Shown: positions 1 through 6,108 of the stretch, one piece after another | How the letters are laid out: the number at the start of each line of letters is the position of its first letter | How positions within the stretch are numbered: the first letter of the stretch is position 1 | Source of the DNA: Asaia bogorensis | GTDB lineage: Bacteria > Pseudomonadota > Alphaproteobacteria > Acetobacterales > Acetobacteraceae | Direction: 5' to 3' | Assembly: GCA_945886995.1 (NCBI GenBank) | Contig: CAMCZJ010000129.1 | Location: forward strand, 1 to 8,972 | Length of the DNA: 8,972 nucleotides | Program-made: the position numbers and the translations under genes | Notes under the pieces: generated by a model | Database searches by the model: none | What the model saw: the letters and a program-made list of their open reading frames with translations, nothing else | What the model was told of the DNA's origin: nothing

Positions 1-200
1 AGAATGCCGATGGCGCGGCCTGCGCCACCCAGCGCCAGCAGGGCCGATGCCCGCGCGGCGGCCATGGCGGCGATGGCTTGGCCCAAGGGCGTTTCAGCGG
101 GCAGCGCGGGCGGCGCCGCACCCATAGCAGCGCTCGCCGGGCCGGCCAGCACGGCGATGGGGGCATGCCCGGATGGGCGGGCTTGGGGCGTCGTGGTCAA
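1..200 (-). CDS. Unidentified protein, N-terminal part only (probable TTG start)
   Basis: Minus-strand open frame running off the left edge; about 66 residues are visible. It begins MTTTPQARPSGH and becomes rich in Ala/Leu/Gly (for example AIAAMAAARASALLALGG). An in-frame stop (TAA, complement of 204-206) lies just upstream, so the start must lie downstream of it. TTG at 200-198 is preceded by GAAAGG (complement of 210-215) at 9 bases spacing, which makes it the best start. A GTG and an ATG lie further in, without comparable sites. The frame has the third-position GC pattern of real genes here, unlike the plus-strand frames across it. It lies 53 bases downstream of the 202-aa gene on the same strand, so the two may be cotranscribed. 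I do not recognise the family, and no catalytic motif is visible in the part present. Confidence 0.55.
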   Translation of the reverse strand, partial: MTTTPQARPSGHAPIAVLAGPASAAMGAAPPALPAETPLGQAIAAMAAARASALLALGGAGRAIGI

Positions 201-209
201 GCCTTACGA

Positions 210-215
210 CCTTTC
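210..215 (-). promoter_or_regulatory. Shine-Dalgarno site supporting a TTG start
   Basis: The complement of these bases reads GAAAGG, 9 bases before the TTG at 200-198. Because a stop codon lies immediately upstream in this frame and no ATG is near, this site decides the start of the leftmost gene. Confidence 0.45.
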
Positions 216-253
216 AAGCTTGCAAGATCGCCTCATGCTCTGCGCAGATTGAG

Positions 254-862
254 CTATGCGTTATTGCGCCAACGCAAACTCAGCCCGGCCGGATCGAAGC
301 CACGTTCCATTTCCTGTTGCGTTGAAAGGATATGAAATCGCAAGGCGCCGCGGATCGCGGGGCCTTCATCCTTCCGTTGATCGGGATGGATCGGCAGGGT
401 CGCAAAAAGAGGCGCCTCGGCGAGCAGGGGCAGGGTCCGCGCGTCACGCGGCGCGGCCAATTGCAGGCGCGCCAGATGCCCCGGCAGGGCGATCAGGCTT
501 GCCTCGAAGGCTTGTTTTTCGTCTTCCGGCGGCGTGTCCGTCGCCATGAAATCTGCGTGCAGCGAAACAAGGCACTCCAACAAAAGCTGTTCCTGCCTTG
601 GCCAGAAGGGGCGGAGCCAAGCTTCGGCCAGCGCCACCACGTCGCTTTGCGCCGCCAAGAAAACCTGCCAACGGCAATGGTTCAGTGCGGCCTGGAAATC
701 TGGATTGCCGAAAAAAGCTGTCTCATTCCGCCCGATCTTGACCCGGCAATAATCCAGCACGGTCTTTTGCGCGACGAAGGCGCCCTGTCGATGCAGAAAT
801 TCAGCGAAATCAGATGGTTCGTGAGAGGGGGGGCGGCCCAGCAATCGGCGAATGAAGCGCAT
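254..862 (-). CDS. Conserved alphaproteobacterial hypothetical protein, 202 aa
   Basis: Complete 202-aa soluble protein with no signal peptide or membrane segment. It starts with a basic segment (MRFIRRLLGR). A helical region of about 25-75 carries QKTVLDYCRVK (32-42) and a CRW motif (63-65); a C-terminal block contains LPIHPDQRKDEG (156-167) and RGALRFH (171-177). The QK-V-YCRVK and LPIH--R--- AI-G--RF patterns recall a family of uncharacterised proteins common in Rhodospirillales; this is recall, not a search. The function is unknown. ATG at 862 follows an AAGGGA-like stretch about 12 bases upstream. It is divergent from the symporter operon, with 166 bases between their starts, and lies upstream of the leftmost gene, probably as one transcription unit. 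Confidence 0.82.
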   Translation of the reverse strand: MRFIRRLLGRPPSHEPSDFAEFLHRQGAFVAQKTVLDYCRVKIGRNETAFFGNPDFQAALNHCRWQVFLAAQSDVVALAEAWLRPFWPRQEQLLLECLVSLHADFMATDTPPEDEKQAFEASLIALPGHLARLQLAAPRDARTLPLLAEAPLFATLPIHPDQRKDEGPAIRGALRFHILSTQQEMERGFDPAGLSLRWRNNA

Positions 863-897
863 CAGAAGGCCAATCCCTTAAAAAAGCTTGTTGCAGT

Positions 898-916
898 CAT
901 GTTACCGACATGTTAC
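898..916. repeat. Tandem repeat CATGTTAC with 11-base period
   Basis: CATGTTAC occurs at 898-905 and again at 909-916, separated by CGA, so the two copies are one helical turn apart. Same-face spacing of identical octamers in a divergent promoter region is typical of binding sites for a regulator or a response-regulator dimer. No regulator gene is adjacent, so the binding protein is unknown. Confidence 0.45.
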
Positions 917-930
917 TCGCCAAAACGAGT
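915..930. repeat. Short inverted repeat ACTCG-N6-CGAGT
   Basis: The arms at 915-919 and 926-930 are perfectly complementary around CCAAAA. This directly abuts the CATGTTAC tandem repeat. It could be an operator half or a small hairpin; five-base arms are short enough to arise by chance. Confidence 0.3.
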
Positions 931-983
931 CGGGGTGTCAAATGCCAGAATCAAGTCACGCAGAGTCGTGGCGGGGGCAGGTC

Positions 984-996
984 AAACGGTTCGTTT
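984..996. repeat. Short inverted repeat AAACG-GTT-CGTTT
   Basis: Perfect five-base arms surround GTT, 32 bases before the DUF4212 start codon and 18 before its ribosome-binding site. The position suits an operator overlapping or downstream of the operon promoter. This is weak evidence alone. Confidence 0.3.
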
Positions 997-1028
997 CGAT
1001 AAGAGCGGCCATTAGAGGAGGCAAGTGA

Positions 1029-1334
1029 ATGCCATTGGTTGAATCTGGGGGCGCGCCGTCGAATACGGAAGCTCCCGCGGTGGATAAGGCCACCGCCAAG
1101 GCCCATTGGGCCAAAACTTCCAGCCTGATGCTGCTTGTTTTGGGCATTTGGTTTTTCTTCAGCTTCGTGGTGCATATTTTTGCCCCTTCACTCAACAGCA
1201 TCCGCATTATTGGCTTCCCGTTCGGCTTTTACATGGCCGCGCAGGGCAGCTTGATCATCTTCGTCGTGGCACTCTTCTGGTTCGGTAAGCGCCAGAATGA
1301 GATAGACGAAGAATTCGGCGTGCAGGAGGATTGA
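1029..1334 (+). CDS. DUF4212 protein, small subunit of sodium:solute symporter
   Basis: A 101-aa inner-membrane protein of the DUF4212 family (TIGR03647-type putative solute:sodium symporter small subunit). A polar N-terminus of about 28 residues is followed by KAHWAKTSSLMLLVLGIW (25-41), the usual family entry into the first membrane helix (about 31-52). The second helix spans about 64-85, with FPFGFYMAAQGS between, and the charged tail GKRQNEIDEEFG follows; all are hallmarks of the family. The start ATG has an excellent ribosome-binding site, GAGGAGG at 1015-1021, with 7 bases spacing. The stop lies 4 bases before the large symporter gene, and the symporter's AGGAGG site is inside the end of this gene, so the two are translationally coupled. 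It is known in the family as the partner of VC_2705-type symporters; its exact role is not established. Confidence 0.93.
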   Translation: MPLVESGGAPSNTEAPAVDKATAKAHWAKTSSLMLLVLGIWFFFSFVVHIFAPSLNSIRIIGFPFGFYMAAQGSLIIFVVALFWFGKRQNEIDEEFGVQED

Positions 1335-1338
1335 TCCC

Positions 1339-3396
1339 ATGAGCGGTGCCTCCAAGGAAAAAGACCCCTTTATCGCCTCGCTCGGCAAGATTTATGCCGG
1401 CTACACGGGCGGTTTCGCGGCCTTCGTCGTCATCATCGCCATCCTTGAACAGATGGGCGTGCCGGATCGCATTCTGGGCTACATGTTTGTCGGCCTGACC
1501 ATCGGCGTCTATGCCTATATCGGCATCATCAGCCGCACGCAGGCCGTTGCTGAATATTACGTCGCCGGTCGGCGCGTCCCCGCCATCTATAACGGCATGG
1601 CAACCGGTTCCGACTGGATGTCGGCTGCAAGCTTCATCGGCATGGCGGGCAGCCTTTACGCCCTTGGCTATGGTGGCCTTGCCTTCATTCTGGGTTGGAC
1701 CGGCGGCTACATGCTGGTCGCCATTCTGCTTGCGCCATATTTGCGGAAATTCGGCCAATATACCGTGCCGGACTTCCTGGGCGCCCGGTTTGGTGGCAAT
1801 GCCGCCCGATTGATTGGTGTTGTCGTCCTGATCACCGCGTCCTTCGTTTATGTCGTGGCGCAGATTGTGGGTGTCGGCATCATCACGCAGCGCTTCCTGG
1901 ATGTGTCCTTCGGCATCGCGGTGTTCGTGGGCCTTGCGGGCATTCTGGTCTGCTCCATGCTGGGCGGTATGCGCGCCGTCACCTGGACGCAGGTGGCGCA
2001 GTATATCGTGCTGATCATCGCCTACCTGATCCCGGCCTTCCTGATGTCGGCCAAGGTCACGGGCGTGCCGCTGCCGCAGCTTATGTATGGCTTCGCGCTG
2101 GAACGCATTGCGGATCTTGAAAACGGCTTCCGCGCGGCGGGCATGACGCCACCGCCTGGCGTGACCGGCTGGCATAGCGCGCCCTTCATCGGGGCGAATG
2201 GGCAATTCTCCTTGCCCGCAGCCATCAATTGGTTCGCGCTGGTCTTCTGCCTCATGGTCGGCACGGCGGCGCTGCCGCATATCCTGATGCGCTACTTCAC
2301 CACGCCTTCGGTGAAGGAAGCGCGCCAGTCCGTGGCTTGGTCGTTGTTCTTCATCTTTCTGCTTTACTTCACGGCGCCGGCCTATGCGGCCTTCGCGAAG
2401 GTGGAAATCTATCAGAACATCATCGGTCAGCCGATCGCGAGCCTGCCGGATTGGATCAAGAACTGGCAGATCGTCTCCCCCTATGGGGTGCCGTGGATCA
2501 ACATCGTGGACGTCAACCGCGACGGTATTCTGCAATGGAATGAATTCCGCATTCATCCTGACGTGGTGGTGCTTGCCACACCGGAAATCGCAGGCCTGCC
2601 TTATGTGATTGCGGGTCTGGTGGCGGCGGGTGGTTTGGCTGCGGCCCTTTCCACTGCTGATGGTCTGCTGCTGGCACTTGCTAACGCGCTGTCGCATGAC
2701 GTGTATTACAAGATGATTGACCGCAACGCGCCGACCGCGCGCCGGTTGACTGTCTCGCGCGTCTTGCTGCTGGCTGTGGCGGTGGCTGCGGCTTGGGTCG
2801 CGGGGAATGCAGGGGCGGATATTCTGTTCCTGGTTGCCTGGGCCTTCTCCATCGCTGCCGCCGGCCTATTCGCGGCGCTGGTGATGGGGGTGTGGTACAA
2901 GAAAACAACCAATACCGCCGCCGTTTTGGGCATGGCAGTGGGTTATGTGGTCACCTTTGGCTATATGATCTATTCCGAATGGTTCGGGATGGACTTCATC
3001 CAGCTATTCGGATCGAAGGATGCGATCATTGCCGCCGCGCGGCAGGTGGGCGCCATCAACCAGAACTTCACCTCGCCTGAATTGCGGGCGGAAGCGGCGG
3101 CCATTCTGGCCAATACCGCAGCGGTGAAGGATGGGGCGCTTGCGTGGCTCGGTAACATCTGGGGCAGCCCAATGACGACCGATACCGTGGTGCTGCGTAA
3201 CCGGGTGACCGGGCGCATGTGGGGGATTGGCAGCATTTCCGCCGGTATCTTCGGCGTGCCGATTTCCTTCCTGGTCATCTATGTTGTGTCGCAATTCACC
3301 GCGGCGCCAAGCCAGGCGATGCAGGATTTCATTGATGATATCCGCATCCCGAAGGGTGGCGTGCGTCTCGCTGACAAGCGCGACGCGGTGGAATAA
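1339..3396 (+). CDS. Sodium:solute symporter large subunit, VC_2705/ActP type
   Basis: A 685-aa multi-span inner-membrane transporter of the sodium:solute symporter (SSS) family, LeuT fold, closest in style to the VC_2705 subfamily (TIGR03648) and related to acetate permease ActP. Visible signatures are AEYYVAGRRVPAIYNGMATG (71-90), SDWMSAASFIG (91-101), the ActP-type GTAALPHILMRYFTTP (308-323) and the sodium-site helix ALSTADGLLLALANALSHD (436-454), where S438/T439 fit the Na2 site. The C-terminal tail PSQAMQDFIDDIRIPKGG (657-674) is also family-typical. An EF-hand-like loop, D391-V-N-R-D-G-I-L-Q-W-N-E402, sits between helices. A long hydrophilic loop spans about 550-625. AGGAGG at 1324-1329 precedes the ATG by 9 bases and lies in the preceding DUF4212 gene. 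Family members carry small organic acids such as acetate; the substrate here is not determined. Confidence 0.94.
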   Translation: MSGASKEKDPFIASLGKIYAGYTGGFAAFVVIIAILEQMGVPDRILGYMFVGLTIGVYAYIGIISRTQAVAEYYVAGRRVPAIYNGMATGSDWMSAASFIGMAGSLYALGYGGLAFILGWTGGYMLVAILLAPYLRKFGQYTVPDFLGARFGGNAARLIGVVVLITASFVYVVAQIVGVGIITQRFLDVSFGIAVFVGLAGILVCSMLGGMRAVTWTQVAQYIVLIIAYLIPAFLMSAKVTGVPLPQLMYGFALERIADLENGFRAAGMTPPPGVTGWHSAPFIGANGQFSLPAAINWFALVFCLMVGTAALPHILMRYFTTPSVKEARQSVAWSLFFIFLLYFTAPAYAAFAKVEIYQNIIGQPIASLPDWIKNWQIVSPYGVPWINIVDVNRDGILQWNEFRIHPDVVVLATPEIAGLPYVIAGLVAAGGLAAALSTADGLLLALANALSHDVYYKMIDRNAPTARRLTVSRVLLLAVAVAAAWVAGNAGADILFLVAWAFSIAAAGLFAALVMGVWYKKTTNTAAVLGMAVGYVVTFGYMIYSEWFGMDFIQLFGSKDAIIAAARQVGAINQNFTSPELRAEAAAILANTAAVKDGALAWLGNIWGSPMTTDTVVLRNRVTGRMWGIGSISAGIFGVPISFLVIYVVSQFTAAPSQAMQDFIDDIRIPKGGVRLADKRDAVE
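2509..2544 (+). other. EF-hand-like calcium-binding loop within the symporter
   Basis: Codons 391-402 encode DVNRDGILQWNE, which satisfies the canonical 12-residue EF-hand loop: Asp1, Asn3, Asp5, Gly6, hydrophobic Leu8 and Glu12. It lies in the stretch between the helix ending about 353 and the helix with the Na2-type residues S438/T439. In the LeuT fold this corresponds to extracellular loop 4, the outer gate lid. Calcium binding is inferred from the motif. Confidence 0.7.
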
Positions 3397-3424
3397 CCTA
3401 AGCGCCGCTGTGGCGTGATGTTTT

Positions 3425-3452
3425 GGGGCGGTTGCGGTAACGCAGCCGCCCC
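3425..3452 (+). promoter_or_regulatory. Strong GNRA-capped hairpin in the symporter operon
   Basis: Arms 3425-3436 and 3441-3452 pair over 12 base pairs (one G-U) around the loop GUAA, a GNRA tetraloop. It sits 29 bases after the symporter stop and 15 bases before the next start codon. No U-tract follows on either strand, so a classical intrinsic terminator is unlikely. It is better explained as an mRNA-stabilising or processing element, or a partial attenuator, between the symporter pair and the downstream small membrane genes. Confidence 0.6.
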
Positions 3453-3467
3453 ATCAATTAGGGCCCT

Positions 3468-3788
3468 ATGGAAAGCAATTTCATCCTCGGCTACCTGCCC
3501 TTTTGGGTGGTGACCTATTTGCTGGCGCTGACCGCCTGGGGCTGCCTTGGGCGTTTCATGATGCAATTCTTCATGACGCCGGCGAATACCAATTACATCT
3601 GGCGCGGCTTTCAGATGCTGACTGGCTGGGCGGTCTGGACCGCCGAGCGGTTGGTGCCTTCCTATGTCTCACCGCCTTTTCTCCCGCTGGTCGCGGCCTT
3701 TTGGCTTTTCGCGGTGCGGATGATCTTTGGCTTGATCATGGTTGGGCTTGGCTATGCGCCGCGCATCAGCCCACCGGGCGCGGGGTAG
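3468..3788 (+). CDS. YggT-like small integral membrane protein
   Basis: A 106-aa membrane protein with two strong hydrophobic segments (about 7-36 and 70-96) joined by a loop containing TPANTNYIWRGFQMLTGW (37-54) and RLVPSYVSPPFLPLVAAFW (61-79). This layout, helix then N-x-W-F-T then P-S-x-V-P-P then a helix with L-x-x-F-x-L-R, matches the YggT family pattern from recall. The family role is unclear, with proposals linking it to osmotic stress or cell-surface functions. It starts 71 bases after the symporter, with AGGG at 3460-3463 four bases before the ATG, and is followed after only 5 bases by another small membrane gene. The context suggests an accessory to the symporter, but this is inference. 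Confidence 0.8.
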   Translation: MESNFILGYLPFWVVTYLLALTAWGCLGRFMMQFFMTPANTNYIWRGFQMLTGWAVWTAERLVPSYVSPPFLPLVAAFWLFAVRMIFGLIMVGLGYAPRISPPGAG

Positions 3789-3793
3789 CCGCC

Positions 3794-4087
3794 ATGATGA
3801 CCCCGCAAAACCTTTTCGTGGCGACCGTCGCGACCTGCCTGCTGAATGGCATGGTCAGCCCAACCCTGCCGGTGGTCTGGCACCTTTATCCCGTCTGGCT
3901 GCCAGAACTTTTGCCGCCGACGAAGGAGGTTGTTTATTACGGTGCCTCCCTGATTGTCTCCACCGCCACGCTGTTGCTTTCTGCCGTGCCGGCCGCGATA
4001 TCCGAACGCCTGGGCCTCAGCCTGCAAGGGGCGATGGGGGTCTGGTTCGGGACGGCGCTTCTGCTGGTGCTGATGGGTTTGGGCTGA
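3794..4087 (+). CDS. Small membrane protein of the symporter operon, 97 aa
   Basis: The true gene begins at the ATG ATG pair at 3794/3797, 5 bases after the YggT-like stop codon; the reading frame stays open further upstream, but only as an out-of-frame reading of the YggT-like gene. The protein begins MMTPQNLFVATVATCLLNGM and has Pro-rich, Trp-containing residues (PTLPVVWHLYPVWLPELLPP, 23-42). Hydrophobic segments span about 47-70 (YYGASLIVSTATLLLSAVPAA) and 77-96, and GTG-free ERLGLS lies between them. I cannot name a family. The ribosome-binding site is weak (CGGGG, 3781-3785), so translation is probably coupled to the upstream gene. A hairpin overlaps its stop codon. Position makes it a likely fourth member of the symporter operon. 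Confidence 0.8.
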   Translation: MMTPQNLFVATVATCLLNGMVSPTLPVVWHLYPVWLPELLPPTKEVVYYGASLIVSTATLLLSAVPAAISERLGLSLQGAMGVWFGTALLLVLMGLG

Positions 4088-4113
4088 GGCGCACTTCACG
4101 TAACTGCGCCTTT
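4087..4113 (+). terminator. Candidate weak intrinsic terminator after the symporter operon
   Basis: AGGCGCA (4087-4093) pairs perfectly with TGCGCCT (4105-4111) around an 11-base loop, followed by only a short T run (4111-4113). It begins at the last base of the stop codon. The GC-rich stem and position suit a terminator, but the loop is large and the T-tract is short, so it may be partial. Confidence 0.4.
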
Positions 4114-4166
4114 CCAGCCAATCCCAAGCCGGGCTAGGCTTTCAGCGCGCCACCTGGATACCCTGG

Positions 4167-4556
4167 GTGCCCGCGCATGAGGGCTATGGCTTGGAACGGC
4201 TTGAGGCTTTGGCTGACCTCGTCATCCGGCGCGCTGTCGGCTTTGCGGGCTTGGCCATTCTGCTCGTCGTGCTCTCACTTTCCTTCCAGCTTGCGCTGGC
4301 GCTGCGTTCCGGCGCCATGTTGGTGACGCTGCTCTGGCTGATTGTGCTGCTGAAGCTTGTTTATGTGCCAAGCCAGGATATGCGCCATAGCGAGCTTTGG
4401 CTGATGGTAGCTGAACGCCATTCCCCGGATGCACTGCCCATGCAGGCGGCAATGCGCTTGGCCTTCGCGGCTAGGCTCCGCTGGCATGCGGATAGGATTG
4501 GCGCCTTCGCAATCAGTCTTTGGGGATTGTATCTGCTGGTGAGTATCGTGACCTGA
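4167..4556 (+). CDS. Three-helix membrane protein, hypothetical
   Basis: A 129-aa predicted integral membrane protein. Two close hydrophobic segments (about 22-45 and 50-67), a charged segment with QDMRHSELWLMVAERHSPDA (70-89), an amphipathic Arg-rich helix (95-110) and a C-terminal membrane helix (111-128) are visible. I do not recognise the family. The start is uncertain: GTG at 4167 gives the longest frame but has no clear ribosome-binding site, and TTG at about 4191 is an alternative. It lies 79 bases beyond the symporter operon and could be a read-through member of it or a separate unit. It is convergent with the hydratase-like gene, with just 12 bases between stop codons. Confidence 0.7.
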   Translation: MPAHEGYGLERLEALADLVIRRAVGFAGLAILLVVLSLSFQLALALRSGAMLVTLLWLIVLLKLVYVPSQDMRHSELWLMVAERHSPDALPMQAAMRLAFAARLRWHADRIGAFAISLWGLYLLVSIVT

Positions 4557-4557
4557 A

Positions 4558-4582
4558 CCAGGCTTCGGTCAGCCGAACCTGG
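4558..4582. terminator. Hairpin between convergent genes, possible bidirectional terminator
   Basis: CCAGG (4558-4562) pairs with CCTGG (4578-4582), and TTCGG (4564-4568) pairs with CCGAA (4573-4577), with one bulged C (4563) and a TCAG loop. The loop contains the stop codon of the minus-strand hydratase-like gene, and the plus-strand gene ends 1 base before the stem. Neither side has a T-tract, so it is not a classical intrinsic terminator. It may block read-through or protect mRNA ends. Confidence 0.4.
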
Positions 4583-5282
4583 CGCTGACCTTGCCAATTC
4601 CCGTGAAGCGCGCGGTCAGACGGGCGCCGGCCTTCAGCCCCAGCACCGGCGCGCCAAGCCCAGCCACCACCAGCACCGCGCCTGCCGGCAAGCCGCCCAG
4701 CCGGCGCGCCTCGGTTGCAGCCTGTGCGAAAGCGGCGTGCAGATCGCAGGGCTTTCCCTGTGACCTGCCGTCGCCCTCAACCAGCGCAACCCGGCTTGGC
4801 CCTTCCGGCATGGGTCGGCGCTTGCCAAGCACCAATAATCCAAGCCCGGCCAGATCCGCGATTTCCGCGAAACGATCCGCAGGCCCCTGGGTGAAGCGGC
4901 TGGCGCTTACATCAAGTGCCGGGTGGATCGCGATGATGTCAGGCGGGGTCGTCGCTTCTGGTTCCAGCGCAGCACCCAGCACGCCAAGCAAAGCGGCCGA
5001 GGCACGGCCATGGCGCATGATCTCCAGCGATATCCCCGCGCCATCATCCAGAAAGCGTGCTTCCAGCATGGGCCCGGCAATCAGGCTGCCATCCGCCGCC
5101 GGGACCAGCCGCACACCACAAGGCGCGAAGCCAAGCTGCGCCAGAACTGCGCCGGCCAATTCCTCGGCATCATCCTGATTGGCGGGCGTGATGCGAGACG
5201 CCACAGGGTCAATCGGGCCTCCGTTTTCAACGGCATCAGCCAAATTCAATACCACGCGCCCAAATGCATCCGTATCAGACAT
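4569..5282 (-). CDS. Degenerate 2-keto-4-pentenoate hydratase-like (FAH-fold) protein
   Basis: A 237-aa soluble protein that resembles 2-keto-4-pentenoate hydratases (MhpD/FAH superfamily) in overall order. A helical N-terminus is followed by an A-IHPALDVSASRF block (118-130). A QGKPCDLHAAFAQAATEARRLG helix (175-196) aligns with the G-HPL-A--WLA--L region, and the tail is GAVLVVAGLGAPVLGLKAGARLTARFTGIGKVSARF (201-236). Compared with recalled E. coli MhpD, the metal-ligand pair E-x-E appears as E74-A-R76, the third ligand Glu is Asp (D124), and the GRKVGL substrate motif is missing. It therefore probably lacks normal hydratase activity. The start ATG has AAGGAG 6 bases upstream. It lies 19 bases downstream of fpr on the same strand and is probably cotranscribed with it. 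Confidence 0.8.
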   Translation of the reverse strand: MSDTDAFGRVVLNLADAVENGGPIDPVASRITPANQDDAEELAGAVLAQLGFAPCGVRLVPAADGSLIAGPMLEARFLDDGAGISLEIMRHGRASAALLGVLGAALEPEATTPPDIIAIHPALDVSASRFTQGPADRFAEIADLAGLGLLVLGKRRPMPEGPSRVALVEGDGRSQGKPCDLHAAFAQAATEARRLGGLPAGAVLVVAGLGAPVLGLKAGARLTARFTGIGKVSARFG

Positions 5283-5301
5283 AACAATCTCCTTGCGTGG
5301 C

Positions 5302-6108
5302 CTATTTCGTCACAAAGGCCTTTTCCACCACATAGCTACCCGGGGCGTTATTGGACCCTTCCACAAAGCCGCGCGCTTCCAGCAGGGCCTTGCAATCGCG
5401 GTTCATTGCCTCAGACCCGCAAAGCATGACCCGGTCATGGGCGGGGTCCAGCGCTGGCAGGGCAAGATCGGCAAAAATCCGCCCCGATTCGATCAGATCC
5501 GTGATCCGCCCCTGGGTCGGGAAGGCCTCACGTGTCACGGATGGATAGTAGTGGAGCTTGCCCGCGATGATCTCGCCCAGGAATTCATGCTGCGCCAGGT
5601 CGCGTTCGAACATCTCCCGATAGGCAAGCTCGGCCACTTGCCGGACGGTATGGGCCATCACCACGCTGCCGTAGCGTTCATAGACATCAGGCTCACGCGT
5701 CAGGCTCAGGAAGGGGGCAAGCCCCGTGCCGGTGGCCAGCATCCAGAGGCTACGGCCTGGCAGCAGATTATCTGTCACCAGCGTGCCGGTGGGCTTGCGG
5801 CCAATCAGCACCGTCTCGCCGGGCTTGATGTGTTGCAGGCGCGATGTGAGCGGCCCGTTCTGCACCTTGATGGACAGGAACTCCAATTCCTCATCCCAGG
5901 TGGGGCTTGCCATGGAATAGGCGCGCACCAGCGGCTTGCCTTCCACCATCAGCCCGATCATGGCGAATTCGCCGGCGCGGAAGCGAAGGGCGGTGTCGCG
6001 CGTGCAGCGGAAGGAAAACAGCCGATCCGTCCAATGATGCACATGCGTCACACGCTCCCCGAAATAGGCGGCGGGGATGGCGGGGGCGGGGGAAGGGGCC
6101 TCATTCAT
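5302..6108 (-). CDS. fpr: Ferredoxin/flavodoxin-NADP(+) reductase
   Basis: A 268-aa FAD enzyme that passes electrons between NADPH and ferredoxin or flavodoxin in the cytoplasm. Residues 10-115 form the FAD barrel, with the flavin motif RAYSMASP (62-69) and EFLSIKVQNGPLTSRLQHI (76-94). The NADP domain carries GTGLAPFLS (127-135), a CGS motif (230-232) and the C-terminal VVEKAFVTK (260-268), whose aromatic residue stacks near the flavin in this class. The length and the KPTGTLV and YYPSVTREAF blocks match the alphaproteobacterial Rhodobacter-type Fpr from recall. The minus-strand frame extends further upstream but loses Fpr character, so ATG at 6108 is chosen; no strong ribosome-binding site precedes it. 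It leads an operon with the hydratase-like gene and is divergent from a GNAT gene. Confidence 0.96.
   Translation of the reverse strand: MNEAPSPAPAIPAAYFGERVTHVHHWTDRLFSFRCTRDTALRFRAGEFAMIGLMVEGKPLVRAYSMASPTWDEELEFLSIKVQNGPLTSRLQHIKPGETVLIGRKPTGTLVTDNLLPGRSLWMLATGTGLAPFLSLTREPDVYERYGSVVMAHTVRQVAELAYREMFERDLAQHEFLGEIIAGKLHYYPSVTREAFPTQGRITDLIESGRIFADLALPALDPAHDRVMLCGSEAMNRDCKALLEARGFVEGSNNAPGSYVVEKAFVTK

Larger units (their letters stand above)
863..1028. promoter_or_regulatory. Divergent intergenic promoter region
   Basis: This 166-base spacer separates the minus-strand hypothetical gene from the plus-strand symporter operon and must hold promoters for both. It is more AT-rich than its surroundings near 880-925. 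Visible elements are an 11-base tandem repeat (898-916), an inverted repeat ACTCG/CGAGT (915-930) and an inverted repeat AAACG/CGTTT (984-996). I cannot place convincing -35/-10 boxes; GATAAG at about 998-1003 is a weak -10 candidate for the plus strand. The assignment rests on position and these repeats. Confidence 0.5.

Noticed and set aside
4..252. Plus-strand 82-codon frame at the left edge
   Set aside because: Its composition is low-complexity Ala/Arg/Gly, and the minus-strand frame with a ribosome-binding site explains the region better.
332..1015. 227-codon plus-strand frame opposite the 202-aa hypothetical gene
   Set aside because: It lacks a recognisable motif, and the minus-strand protein matches a recalled conserved family.
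1255..2697. 480-codon open frame antisense to the symporter
   Set aside because: It is rich in His, Arg and Asp with no recognisable domain and lies fully opposite a clear symporter. Long antisense frames are expected opposite GC-biased codons.
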